Shown here piece after piece: positions 8,620-19,737 of a DNA stretch of 64,000 nt (positions are counted from its first letter, which is position 1; every line of letters begins with the position of its first letter). The position numbers and the translations under genes were made by a program. Under the pieces are notes generated by a model, which saw only the letters and a list, made by a program, of their open reading frames with translations, did not search any database and was not told the DNA's origin. The DNA lies in NCBI GenBank assembly GCA_037951105.1, contig JBAMJV010004336.1, positions 62,001 to 126,000 on the forward strand, written 5' to 3'. The stretch comes from Echinarachnius parma (Eukaryota > Echinodermata > Echinoidea > Clypeasteroida > Echinarachniidae).

Positions 8620-9960
8620 AGCGCAGAGATAAAGGGCACTGGCCTGGATTGCTCTCACTGTCTCAAACCCTAACTATTACCGTTATCCTAGAACTAACTC
8701 TTACCCTAACTATATCTGAACTATCCCTACAAAACTTTCCTTCGGAACCACAGTTGATTCTGTGGTGATACACCCTGCCAAAGCTCTAGATAAGATTTCT
8801 TTCACTGCCTCTAACCATAATCCTTATAGTAACTCTAACCCTAACTATATCTGAACCATAGCAACAAACCTTTCCATCTGAACCACTGTTGATTCTGTAG
8901 TGATAGACCATGCCATCAAAGCGCAGAGATATAGAGCGTTGGCCCGGACTGCTCTCACTGCCTCTAACCATAATCCTTATACTAACTCTAACCCTAACTA
9001 TATCTGAACCATAGCAACAAACCTTTCCATCTGAACCACTGTTGATTCTGTAGTGATAGACCATGCCATCAAAGGGCAGAGATATAGAGCGCTGGCCCGG
9101 ACTGCTCTCATTGCCTCTAACCATAATCCTTATACTAACTCTAACCCTAACTATATCTGAACCATAGCAACAAACCTTTCCATCTGAACCACTGTTGATT
9201 CTGTAGTGATAGACCATGCCATCAAAGCGCAGAGATATAGAGCGCTGGCCCGGACTGCTCTCACTGCCTCTAACCATAATCCTTATACTAACTCTAACCC
9301 TAACTATATCTGAACCATAGCAACAAACCTTTCCATCTGAACCACTGTTGATTCTGTAGTGATAGACCATATGCCATCAAAGGGCAGAGATATAGAGCGC
9401 TGGCCCGGACTGCTCTCACTGCCTCTAACCATAATCCTTATACTAACTCTAACCCTAACTATATCTGAACCATAGCAACAAACCTTTCCATCTGAACCAC
9501 TGTTGATTCTGTAGTGATAGACCATGCCATCAAAGCGCAGAGATATAGAGCGCTGGCCCGGACTGCTCTCACTGCCTCTGACCATAATCCTTATACTAAC
9601 TCTCACGCTAACTATACTATACCCTGCTATAGCTACAAACCTTTCCATCTGAACCACTGTTGATTCGGTAGTGATAGACCATGCCATCAAAGGGCAGAGA
9701 TATAGAGCGCTGGCCCGGACTGCTCTCACTGCCTCTGACCATAATCCTTATACTAACTCTCACGCTAACTATACTATACCCTGCTATAGCTACAAACCTT
9801 TCCATCTGAACCACTGTTGATTCGGTAGTGATAGACCCTGCCATCAAAGCGCAGAGATATAGAGCGCTGGCCCGGACTGCTCTCACTGCCTCTGACCATA
9901 ATCCTTAAACTAACTCTCACGCTAACCATATCTATACTATACCCTGCTATAGCTACAAAC
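8620..9960 (-). repeat. Tandem array of the 3' part of ABL exon 3 plus its donor
   Basis: Downstream of exon 3, its end (from SESSPGQRS to the SDGK codons), its donor and the next roughly 70 nt of intron are repeated. The marker GCCATCAAAG recurs at 9840, 9683, 9526, 9373, 9218, 9065 and 8912. Two older fragments follow near 8777 and 8620. The spacings are 157, 157, 153, 155, 153 and 153 bp. Units contain no acceptor and lack the FLVR Arg, so they cannot encode a working SH2. The coding part is almost identical between units and varies mainly at one R/P codon, which points to recent duplication or homogenisation. The intron part is a TTAGGG-like tract. Confidence 0.95.
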
Positions 9961-10262
9961 CTTTCCGTCTGAACCACTGTTGATTCTGTAGTGGTAGACC
10001 CTGCCATCAAAGCGCAGAGATATAGAGCGCTGGCCCGGACTGCTCTCACTGTCTCTGACCAGGAAGCTGCCATCGATGCCGCTACTGAGCAGGTACTCCG
10101 CTGCGTTGCGTGAGATGGGTCCGTGATACCAGGAGTGCTTCTCCAGACTGTTGAAGGGAGTGACGTAGGTGGAGGGCACCCACCCTGTCTTGCCATTCTT
10201 CAGCTTCTTGGCCTCGCACCACTCCCCGCCCTTGTTGTAGCTCAGGATCCGCACCTGGTCAC
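9961..10262 (-). CDS. ABL: ABL exon 3 (second half of SH3 and most of SH2)
   Basis: Codes for residues 168 (split) to 268. It completes SH3 (GEWCEA at 180-185, GWVPS at 194-198) and starts SH2 at Trp212 (WYHGPISR). The phosphotyrosine-binding FLVR motif is intact at 234-237, so Arg237 should contact phosphate. [12 protein letters not shown] and the VYHYRI strand follow. The acceptor is CCCCTGCAG; the donor is AAAG then GTTTGT, which is weaker than the others in this gene. Compared with the vertebrate proteins as I recall them, the SH3 distal loop is a few residues longer (KKLKNGKTG). The last part of this exon and its donor are repeated many times in the following intron. Confidence 0.95.
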
Positions 10263-12631
10263 CTGCAGGGGGCAAACAATTACACACACTTCATCATTTC
10301 CCCTCATCTGTATTCATCATGTCACTAATTTAGTCAAGACGATCACATTTGGTTTACCATGCATTCGCCATTAACCCCAGCACTAGTATTGTTGGGACCA
10401 GTCAAGCTGGTTCAACCTGTCTGAATGAATGTTTAATAGCCCTAAATTCAATGGATCTACCTAAGTACTGCAACCAAATTAATTGTCTTCATGAGATGGA
10501 AACTGCACTTTCTTTGATCATGAAATCATAAACCCAAGGAATAATAAAAGAGTGATATTTACTCCGTACCACGAACAAATCAAAATCATTAATTTAACCT
10601 AACACAATGATTAGAAATGATTGATGATTGATATGAGTGATTTTCATTCATGAAAACTATTGAAAATATGAATAAATGTCCACACATTTTTATGTTCAGA
10701 AATTCATAACTGAATCTCTCTCTATGAAAGAATATTTGTATGTAGTAAAGAAAACAAGAAAAAAAATAAAATTAACTCTCAGCGCATAAACTCTCCTGAA
10801 ATTTATAATTTCATGAGTGCCAAATCAAAAATAGTGTTCTCTATTGTCTGTACAAAATTCAAAGAGTCACAATATAAACATGAATGCACCTAGCCAATAC
10901 AGGCACATAATGTAGGCCGTGTGAAAACTTTAGATGGATGTATAATTTACCAAGCATGACAGTAACGCAACGCAATCTAAAAGAAAATCTGAGATCTGCC
11001 TGCTTTTGTTTCCCTTTGGTTGCCTCCCTCCACTGGGTGGATTTCATTATGCAGCACCAGACTGAGTATGGATGGCTTGTCCTAAGGGGACAGCTTTATT
11101 CATATCACCACTCGTTCAATATCAACAAACTTTATGAAGTGAGCGTGTTACATTTTTCATTATTGACTCAGGGTGTTTGCTCTGCGTATCAACGAGTATC
11201 CCCTTACATAATTATATTTACACAAACAAAAAAATATTTTTCTATACAACATTGAAATTGCCAGCATATATGTTCACAATATTGTGACAATCATTATATG
11301 AATGATGTTGTTTACTGTGGAAAATTTATGGTAAATAATAAATCATTGGTGCTAAATGAAATCAAACCGTTTGCTTATAGTTACATGTATAACACTTCTA
11401 ACTTATTCAACAGAACGAAAACATAAAATGGCACTCATTTCCAAAAAGGTTTAGAAAGGTATTTCACTACGCAGCTAGTATGTCTTAATAAACAACAGCT
11501 AACATACATGTATGTAATGCTAGGTTTACACCATGTCCCCGGCGGCCACGGCAGTCCCGTTTCAGGCCACCGTGGACAAAACGGGATGGACGTGAGACAA
11601 CACAGGGGGACGGAATGGGCAAACGTGACTGCCGTGTATGCCGGGCCAGATTTTTAAACTGTCAACAAATTTGCCACGGCAACCTAGCAGGCCGTAGTAA
11701 AACGGGGTGAACGCAACAAAACGTGACAGGCCATAACAAAACTTGGAGGCTGTCCGTAGTAGGACGGGAAGACATTCCCGAAATCTCACGGTCCTTTCCC
11801 GTCCTATTACGGACAGCCTCCAAGTTTTGTTACGGCCTATTACGTACTGTCATGTTTTGTTGCGTTCACCCCGTTTTACTTTGGCCTGCTAGGCTTCTCA
11901 TCCGCACCGTGACTGCCGTGGCAAATTTTTTGACAGTTTAAAAATCTGCCCGGCATCCACGGCAATCGCGGCCTATCACGTTTGCCCATTCCGTCCCCCA
12001 CATTGTCTCACGTCCATCCCGTTTTGTCCACGGTGGCCTGAAACGGGGCTGCCGTGGCCGCCGGGAACATGGTGTAAACGCACCATCAGTGGGGGGAAGG
12101 GGCTCTTCCCCCCACGGCCCGTCACGGATACCGTGGTAGACCATGATAGACCGTGAGAAAACTTGGCAAGACCTATAAACAAAACTTGAATACAGAGGGA
12201 AAATTTGTCAAAATCTCACGGCGCACTACGTTTTGGGCAAACGGGGCTGCCGTGGCCGCCGGGGACATGGTGTAAACCTAGCATTAGGGGCAAATTACAT
12301 CCTGGAGGAAGGTTTGTATTTTCTTATCACTGCCCTAATGTTATAATTTTACTTTTAAAATATACAACTTTGTTTCTTAGGAAGTATAAAATAAACTGCA
12401 CGTTTAGTTGGGTGAGGGTGAAAGGGCATTAAGTTGATTTTGGGTTATATTCTCATTTCTCAGTCTGTGTGATGCCAGTTAATTTGGGGCATATTCATTA
12501 AATATTAAAAAGAGCTAAATTTGATATCTACAAGGTTCCCAAACTTTAAAATGTGATTATCTGAAGGGTACAACAAATGACTTAACTATTTAATAATGAA
12601 ATAATGATGTGGACTTGACTGCAATGCTTAC
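10263..12631 (-). other. ABL intron 2
   Basis: 2.4-kb intron. The exon-proximal 10300-11500 stretch is AT-rich with nothing recognisable; 11517-12285 is a large GC-rich foldback element; 12290-12600 shows nothing. Confidence 0.8.
11517..12285. mobile_element. Large GC-rich foldback element (family H)
   Basis: Ends are a long inverted repeat (GCTAGGTTTACACCATGTCC at the left, inverse at the right) of about 37 bp. Much of the interior is also self-complementary: CTGTCCGTAGTAGGACGGGA near 11750 pairs with the inverse near 11800, and CATCCCGTTTTGTCCACGG near 12013 pairs with the copy near 11570. The CpG-rich interior contrasts with the AT-rich intron. Open frames here are by-products of the repeat. 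Confidence 0.85.
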
Positions 12632-12820
12632 CCTTGCGGACGTTGAGTTGGTTCTCCCCACTACCGCTGAAGTCATAGAGGACCACAAAGAGGTCCGGAT
12701 CATGTTCCTCTCCTCCACACACATCCTCCGTAGAGTTCCACCCTGCTAGGTCTGGGGTACCACCGTGGGTTGGAGTGCTCGGCAACGGCCGGGATTGGAT
12801 CGTCTCAGTTGGTGTGTTAT
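12632..12820 (-). CDS. ABL: ABL exon 2 (cap linker and first half of SH3)
   Basis: Codes for residues 105-167 plus one base of codon 168. It holds a polar, Pro-rich cap linker with an RPLP motif, then the start of the SH3 domain with the hallmark LYDF (152-155) and the RT-loop region. It begins after a good acceptor (CTGTTTACAG type, 12821-12822) and ends at a donor reading G then GTAAGC. The phase-1 to phase-1 structure fits exon 1 and exon 3. The SH3 domain would clamp the SH2-kinase linker in the assembled inactive state and bind PxxP ligands when open (family knowledge). The upstream intron contains two good and one decayed partial copy of this exon, described separately. Confidence 0.92.
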
Positions 12821-12898
12821 CTGTAAACAACAGAAAAAACACAATAGTAAAGGAGCTTTAAATACATTTAGTACACTTTATACACATATTTTGCATTA

Positions 12899-13040
12899 CT
12901 GTGAAGTCACAGAGGACAATAAATACAGTAGACAGCACACACATCTTCTGTAGAGTTCCACCCTGCTAGGTCTGGGGTACCACCGTGGGTTGGAGTGCTC
13001 GGCAACGGCCGGGATTGGATCGTCTCAGTTGGTGTGTTAT
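12899..13040 (-). pseudogene. Partial copy of ABL exon 2 (copy 1)
   Basis: Starts at 13040 after an acceptor identical to that of exon 2 and is nearly identical to exon 2 for about 100 nt (residues 105-138). It then becomes diverged, and the donor end is missing. Period exactly 220 bp. With an intact acceptor it could compete with exon 2 in splicing, but I see no good donor. Confidence 0.93.
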
Positions 13041-13117
13041 CTGTAAACAACAGAAAAAACAATTTCGTAAATGAGCTTTAAATACATTTTGTACACTTTA
13101 TACACATATTTTGCATT

Positions 13118-13260
13118 ACTGTGAAGTCACAGAGGACAATAAATACAGTAGACAGCACACACATCTTCTGTAGAGTTCAACCCTGCTAGGTCTAGGGTAC
13201 CACCGTGGGTTGGAGTGCTCGGCAACGGCCGGGATTGGATCATCTCAGTTGGAGTGTTAT
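13118..13260 (-). pseudogene. Partial copy of ABL exon 2 (copy 2)
   Basis: Second 220-bp unit starting at 13260, with a few more substitutions and a changed acceptor (TGTCAATTACAAG). Confidence 0.92.
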
Positions 13261-13344
13261 CTTGTAATTGACAGAAAATACCATAGCAAAGGAGACTTTA
13301 TTTTAAATAATATAAACAATAAGAACTATTTTAAACTGATTTGA

Positions 13345-13505
13345 TACTATAACTCCTCTGTGATATCATACATGTAGAGCCAACATACAGTAGATCACAC
13401 ATAATATCCTCTATAATGTTCCACCCGTACAGCCAGGTTTGGGGTACATAGTGGACATGGGGACAAGTGTTATGCAGGTTATGTAATGACTCTGATGGGA
13501 TATAA
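13345..13505 (-). pseudogene. Decayed partial copy of ABL exon 2 (copy 3)
   Basis: Keeps the order of the blocks ATATCCTC, GTTCCACCC, CCAGGTTTGGGGTAC with gaps. No coding potential. Confidence 0.65.
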
Positions 13506-14040
13506 ACTGATGGAGGGATAGAATTCCAGATGAGGAGTTTCTGTTTGTCAAATCATCACACAATAATTGTGCTTTCAACAGTTTTTTTCCTCTAGATCAT
13601 GTATATACATGTACATGTACCTATATTGTATTCATACACAATGAAGCAATACATTCCCTAAAAGTTATTCTGAAATCACTTTCTCATTTGAATCCACAAA
13701 GTCAAAGTGTTAAAGCCTTGAATAAGCCTAACTCTTACGTCAAGGGACACTCGATCCCCACTACTGCTCTCAAGCCAGGAGTTACAGGTATACATGGGAG
13801 CTCTTGACTACTCAGTAAGATTAGCATCTTGTTTGTTACATGATGAGTTCTGATCCAAAGGGCAGTCTCATTAGGACGCTTGATCCATGAGATGGACAGA
13901 AGTGTACATGTATGCCTTGGATTAACAGAGGTCACTGGACTGACCAACGTCACTGGACTGACCAAGGTCACCGAGTCTTCTAGTAACCAGGCTTTCAGTA
14001 TAAAAATAATAATCATAATAATAACTTCATTTATATTATA

Positions 14041-15708
14041 TGGGCAATTCCACGAAAAATGTTACCCAAGGATGGAAAAATGAAACTCATGGGACAGCCT
14101 TGTTAACTACTGGATAGTAATGAGGAAGGACCATATTTTGATGACTAAAGGAAAAAAGTTTGAAATTCAATGCAGAATATTTTTTTGGCCATTGAAGTTG
14201 GGACAAACATTTTATGTATTACCCACCCAAAATGATGAAATTTGCATCCGTTGTTTGTGAAATAAAATTTTAAAATATGGATCACTTCAGAACAATAATT
14301 CTACTTCTAATGTCTTGTTTATGCTTTGTTTTAACATCATAGAAAAGGAAATTGTGTAAAAATCTTTACTTTTTGAAAACTGTTATTGGATAAAATCTTG
14401 ATTCTTACAACATTGATGTGTAATGTCCGTGACGTTTTAGATATAAAAGTTTTTGTAGAAGCAGAAGTCCTAATTCAATTTAATTCAAAATTCATTTGCA
14501 AAGCTAGAATGTTATATCATAAAGTATATCAAGAGCATTTACTAAAATATTTGATGGTTTGTCCAGAATGGCGTCACGGACATTACGTCACGGCTGCGTC
14601 ACGGACATTACAAACACAGTGAAAAGTATAAAAAAGCAGAGCAAAAAAATATCAAGCATTATTTTCTCATGTAAATGTCTTATTTTAGCCAAGAAATAAG
14701 ATAATCCCAAGTAACAGGGGCACTACTACCTTCCTGGTTTAAGTTTTAATAAATTGTATCGTTAATCAGATAGTGAACTTTGAGTCAGTACTCTGAACTA
14801 TTTATACAATTAAATTCATTGCTTAATTTGAACATGCATGTCTCAATAATCAATAAAGACTTGACTATAACTTACTGGGAGGAGAAAGAGATGGTTAAAT
14901 CTCATAAGTATGATCAAATTGCAAAAATTATACTTTTAGTCCATGATTTTCCATGTGTTATGCCCATGATGTACACAACTTTTTTATATTTTACAATTTG
15001 TTGGCACAAAACAGCATTGTACCTGATTAAAAATGTATAATATTGTTTTAAATAGTTGAACATCTGGTTTACTGCACATTCTGTTGAAAAAATTCAAATT
15101 TTACAATAATTTTGGAAAAACTTATTCAAATTTTTAAAATAATTTTTTGCTAATTGAAAAAAAATTGAAATATAATTTTTGTTCTCAAAACTGTTTGATT
15201 ACATATCAAATGTAAAATTAAAAAAGTTTCATGCACAATGGAGCATTTTTTGCGGGTTATTTCTGAGTTTAGAAAAAGTGGACAAAAGTGTAATGTCCGT
15301 GACGCTGAAAATGTAATGTCCGTGACGCAATGTTTTGTTGTCTAGATCACATATGCCTGACCCGTTTCCCCCAAAACAACTTGGATTCAATTCATCATTG
15401 CCTGTTCTATAATTAAATACCTAAATCACCTTTGTGAGGTCTCAGAACTCACAGACTTTTGCAAAGATGTATATGGATGCAAAAAGTCATGTCCAAAAGA
15501 TGTAATGTCCGTGACGGCGCACATTTTGCAGAATTACTCAGTAACGAATTGGATAAATGTTCTGAAACTTTTTTTGCATACTAAACCAGGATATTGCTTT
15601 GTAATAAAAATACAAGTTAGACATTAGTTAGAGGTATGAATTAGTAGTGGCATTGGAAAGTCATGAAAATTCTCTGATTTGTAATGTCCGTGACGCTGGA
15701 GTTGCCCA
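14041..15708. mobile_element. DNA transposon C1 with iterated 15-bp motif, TA target site
   Basis: Ends TGGGCAATTCCACG and, inverted, TGGGCAACTCCAGCG, flanked by TA. Inside, GTAATGTCCGTGACG occurs about seven times in both orientations (near 14421, 14572, 14597, 15291, 15313, 15503 and 15681), a pattern expected of transposase-binding sites. It is inserted into a low-complexity repeat whose halves (ACTTCATTTATATTA and TAGCGCTTTTTGC) flank it. No transposase frame is visible. A partial inverted copy is at 39181-39610. Confidence 0.85.
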
Positions 15709-16061
15709 TATAGCGCTTTTTGCAAAAAATTGATACAAAGCGCTTCAAAAAGAACAAAAACAAATACAATCTACAAATCATACAAACAATAACTTAACAT
15801 AGTTCAATAGATAGGCCATAAAAATGACAAATATAAATTTTAAAAGTGGTAATTATAAAAATGTAATAGAAGATTACAAAAGCGGAATTTGTATTATGAC
15901 TTTCTAAAAAATTCAGGTCCATCACACATCACTGAAAGTTCAGCTTTCGAAAGTTATGATATTAAAATCTGTAAGCATAATAATTAAGAGTACTAAGTCT
16001 AAGCGACTGCAGTGAGCTACATGTAGGTCTACGTTTAGTGCCCCAAACTATGAGCAACAAG

Positions 16062-17674
16062 TTAAAGAGGTATTATAAATCATTTCAATTTGAGTTCATA
16101 TTTTAACATCAAGAAGCTGACATATACATGATAACAAATTAGTGTTTACGAATAACTGTTCAAAACAAAAAAGTTTTAAAAAAAGCATTTTGGGGGAATA
16201 CCCAAAATCGATGTTTTAGAAAAAGGAAAGGTCACGGTAATTTGTGTGACGTCATAACAAGGAACACATTGGCTGGGCATGGACAGGGGCATACAGGGGT
16301 CACTTGTCAGAGGGGGCAATTTCCCGGTTTTGAGGCATATTTGCAGACACCATTTTCATAATTCCTTTTGATTATTTGTCTCCACAAATACAACAAATAT
16401 CATTGCCAAATAAAGGCGCATCCTCACTCTTAAATCGCTTCGAGGAGACGATGAAATCTCCGATATGATTTTAGAATACACCCACTCAGCCCTCGCCCGG
16501 TCGTCCGGGTGGCCGCCCGCGCGCGGGCGCAGCCGCCAGCACAGGCAGCTGAGCTGGACCGCTGCTCCTGCACTCCGCAGCGGCTTCATCGATCGAATCT
16601 CATAAACCGGTCTGCAAAAATGCAGTGTTTCGCGCTCAAATTCATCTTTTTATATGGCAATAAAATGACAAGTATCGATACTTTGCTGGATTTATGAAAC
16701 AATATTTACGGAAATATAGTTACACAATATTCAGTATTACCTCAGTTTTTAGCAAAATATGACTTTTCCCGAATAAAACCGAGTAAAACATTCAAAACAA
16801 ATCAAGCGCTTGTTAGTTGTTACGCGAGCTGCGATTGAACATAGCCGAAAATCAGATCGTTTGCGATCGTTGCCAATTTCTGGGCTGCGATATCATATAA
16901 CGTGTAGTGTAGTCTACGCCGGCCCGTTCGCAAATTGGCAACAAACAGCGCTAGGTTCAGTTCACCTGGTCCGAGCGAGTTAGGAAATTAACGGGAGATT
17001 ATCAGCGATTTTTTTTGCCGTTTTTGCAGGTAATTGTTCTCGTATTTGTTTTAAAAGCCTTGCAAACATGTAAGTAAAATGAGAGATAGTCTAGAATAGG
17101 TGCGATCGTGATAATCTTGCATTTTCGTTATTTTTCGGCACTTTTTAAGAGTGCAACTTACAACGGCTTGGCGCGCTAGCTAGCTACCTCTCTCGCAGCG
17201 CGGGGCCTGCCGAAACTCTGGCAGACCTTCTAGTGCGTGTTCCGTAGGTTTTTTTTTTTCGATGCACATGTTCAATTTGCGTCGATCAATTTGTCAAACA
17301 AGTCGATAATTTCGCTAAAAATAACCACTCATACGGTAAAATATGTACTTTTACACAAACATTGGGCAATTTTGTGGATTTTTTAACGGTATTTTAGGCT
17401 CAGGCGCGCCAATATTATTATGACCTCGCTTGCGCTAGTTGTGCTGACTCCTGGTTATGACGTCACGGGGTCATATGCATATCATTATCATGATTAGATC
17501 GGTTTACGTTTTTTGGTGACGAAGCGCTCTCAAACTGCTATGTTTGTCATGTTATTTCATCATCACTACAGATACATAATGGAATGGGAATGTTTTATAC
17601 TAGAGAGTAAGAGTTTATCTTTCGAAAAATTGAAACAGTTTAACATTTCATTAATGTTTATAATACCTCTTTAA
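16062..17674. mobile_element. 1.6-kb TTAA element with CpG-rich core
   Basis: TTAA at both ends, then AGAGGTATTATAA and its inverse. The interior contains inverted TGACGTCA-bearing blocks (near 16247 and 17459) and two CpG-rich patches (16480-16600, 17160-17230). The open frames over the CpG-rich patches have no recognisable similarity. Confidence 0.75.
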
Positions 17675-18516
17675 TACGCACCCCCATTATTGAATTGAAA
17701 TAGGAGCCCCATGTACCGACAAGTGCTACAGGCAAACACTCACACCAATATTCACAGCATGCACAGAACCTTGTAGAAGCCAAGTTTGGAAGTGCTGTAT
17801 TCTATGCATCGTCGGTTCAGAAAGAGAAGGGCTTAAGTCACTTTTTGACCTTTAGAGATAATCACGTTCAAAGTTTCTAAGTCCTGTAGAAACCAAAATT
17901 AGTAACTCTCTAGTTTAATTTTGTATTCATATTATTAAAATAAGACATAGTTGTTATTTGAAAACTTAGCATCACATTGCGAAAGGCTCTGACCTACAAG
18001 ATAAATACATAACTCAATTTAGCCCAAAATCAACTTAACGCCCTTTTTATTCTCATCAGACAACATTTACAGATTTGCCTCCGTGAAAAATCAATGATTT
18101 GGATGTTTGATTCTGCACAAACCTACTGAGAGAGAAGAAGTGTGCCTCTAACCAAACTGCCTTGATGAAAACTGATAGTCGAGGATTGATTGAATTTCAC
18201 CTTATCTACATCCAGTGGAGTTCTTGTAGTGCATACTGTTTTCTTGAACCTCACATGTACATGTACATGTATGTAAGTGAGTGAATCTGTATACTCTTAC
18301 CCAATGCTTTTGCTAAATCATTCTAGAGTGTGCCATCAAAAATGTTCATAAGACATTTACAATCTAAGAACAACATATACTTAAATGTTGTTAAAACACA
18401 ATATGTTGTTGGTATTTAGCCATCACAATTGACTAAAATCACATAGGCCTGAAGTACTAAAGGAATGAACTTCCCTATAAATACTGCACAATTAATCAGA
18501 AAAGTTTGTGTTTTAT

Positions 18517-18926
18517 TTAAAGGGTACCACCACCCACAAATAATATTCTTATAAATGAAAGGTAACATCTTTAGTAGTCCATTCCATCAACAAGTTCAGA
18601 AAAATATGTTTCCAGAAAGAGAAAAATAATTGGAAAACGCATCACCATACTACAACATGTGCATGGGTCTGCATGTCCAGAGCGAACGAATCGTCCGGGA
18701 TTCTATCGTCTCCAAACGTACGCATGAATAGAATTGGCGCACTCGCAAATGTTTGGCGAGTATGGAACCAGGAAATAATAGTGGTTCCATATAAAGTGGT
18801 GATAATGAATTGCATTGTTAATGAATTACACAACCCTTTGCAAAATGTTGGGTATCTATTTAATATCACAAAAGGTTACCAACACTTATAATAATGTGTT
18901 GTTCTTTGCCTGGTGGTCCCCTTTAA
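18517..18926 (+). mobile_element. MITE family D, copy 1
   Basis: TTAA-flanked, ends AGGGTACCACCACCC and TGGTGGTCCCCT. Members also lie at 39810-40169, 42265-42702, 49702-50427 and 51775-53428. Confidence 0.88.
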
Positions 18927-19737
18927 AGGGACATTCCGGACGATTTTTAAAAAAATACAGTATATTGGAAATAAATCAAGGGATGTGCTTGAATATTTTC
19001 AGGATTTGACTCACTTTGGTTGATTTCTAAGAGATTTTTCTAATGTCATAAACTCTGAGGAAATAATTAAATTTACCGCACACAATCTAAAACCAAACAC
19101 TGAGCCACTGCATTTTCATCTGCTGTCATACTATCTCATATTCTCATTCTCTGTCCATTTAACCCTGGATGGAACATGTAAATGGGAAAACAGATCAATC
19201 GCCTAATCATGCATGATCTATGAGCGATCTAGAGTAGGTCTGCAAGGTTAATATATCCCATCTAATATATTACTGTAGAGAGATTGCAGTCAAATAACAA
19301 GCTTGAATTTAACCAGTGCGGACTGCAGGCGGTCTATAACGTTATGGTTTATTAATTTTGACTGATCCACAGATATTGTAAAGACTTGGTAGCAGTGGGT
19401 CTATAACAGCAACACATTCATTTATTTGGTCTAATCTAAATAAATTGCAGCAGATTTAGTTTCAAAACAGACAACAGTGGGTCTACAATATCATCGGTTG
19501 ATATAATGACCAACATACAGAAATTGTAGTGAACTTGGTAGATAGAACAAGGAGTTATGAGTTAGCTAACTCATACATCCTTGGATAGAACAGGCCACAG
19601 TGGGTCAAAGTTTAATTTATTGTGACCCAATATAGACACGACTGCCATAAGCTGGAAGACAGCAGAGTCTTGGGTTAATTTATTTTGACAAAACTGCAGA
19701 CATCTTAGTGAGCTTGAATAGGCATCTTTGTCTGCTT
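18927..19737. other. Intron 1 stretch without recognisable feature
   Basis: It begins AAAGGGACATTCCGG, possibly the end of another TTAA element whose partner I cannot find. The rest is unique AT-rich sequence. Confidence 0.4.

Noticed and set aside
8912-10003. Regular repeats resembling a CRISPR array
   Set aside because: Units are about 153-bp tandem duplicates of an exon end in a eukaryotic gene, without distinct spacers.
9304-10196. Repetitive SH2-like open frames taken as a protein with multiple SH2 repeats
   Set aside because: The units lack the SH2 start and the FLVR arginine, include intron sequence, and have no acceptors.
16356-16697. CpG-rich open frames as an alternative ABL first exon
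   Set aside because: They lie inside a TTAA-flanked mobile element, and no phase-compatible donor was convincing.
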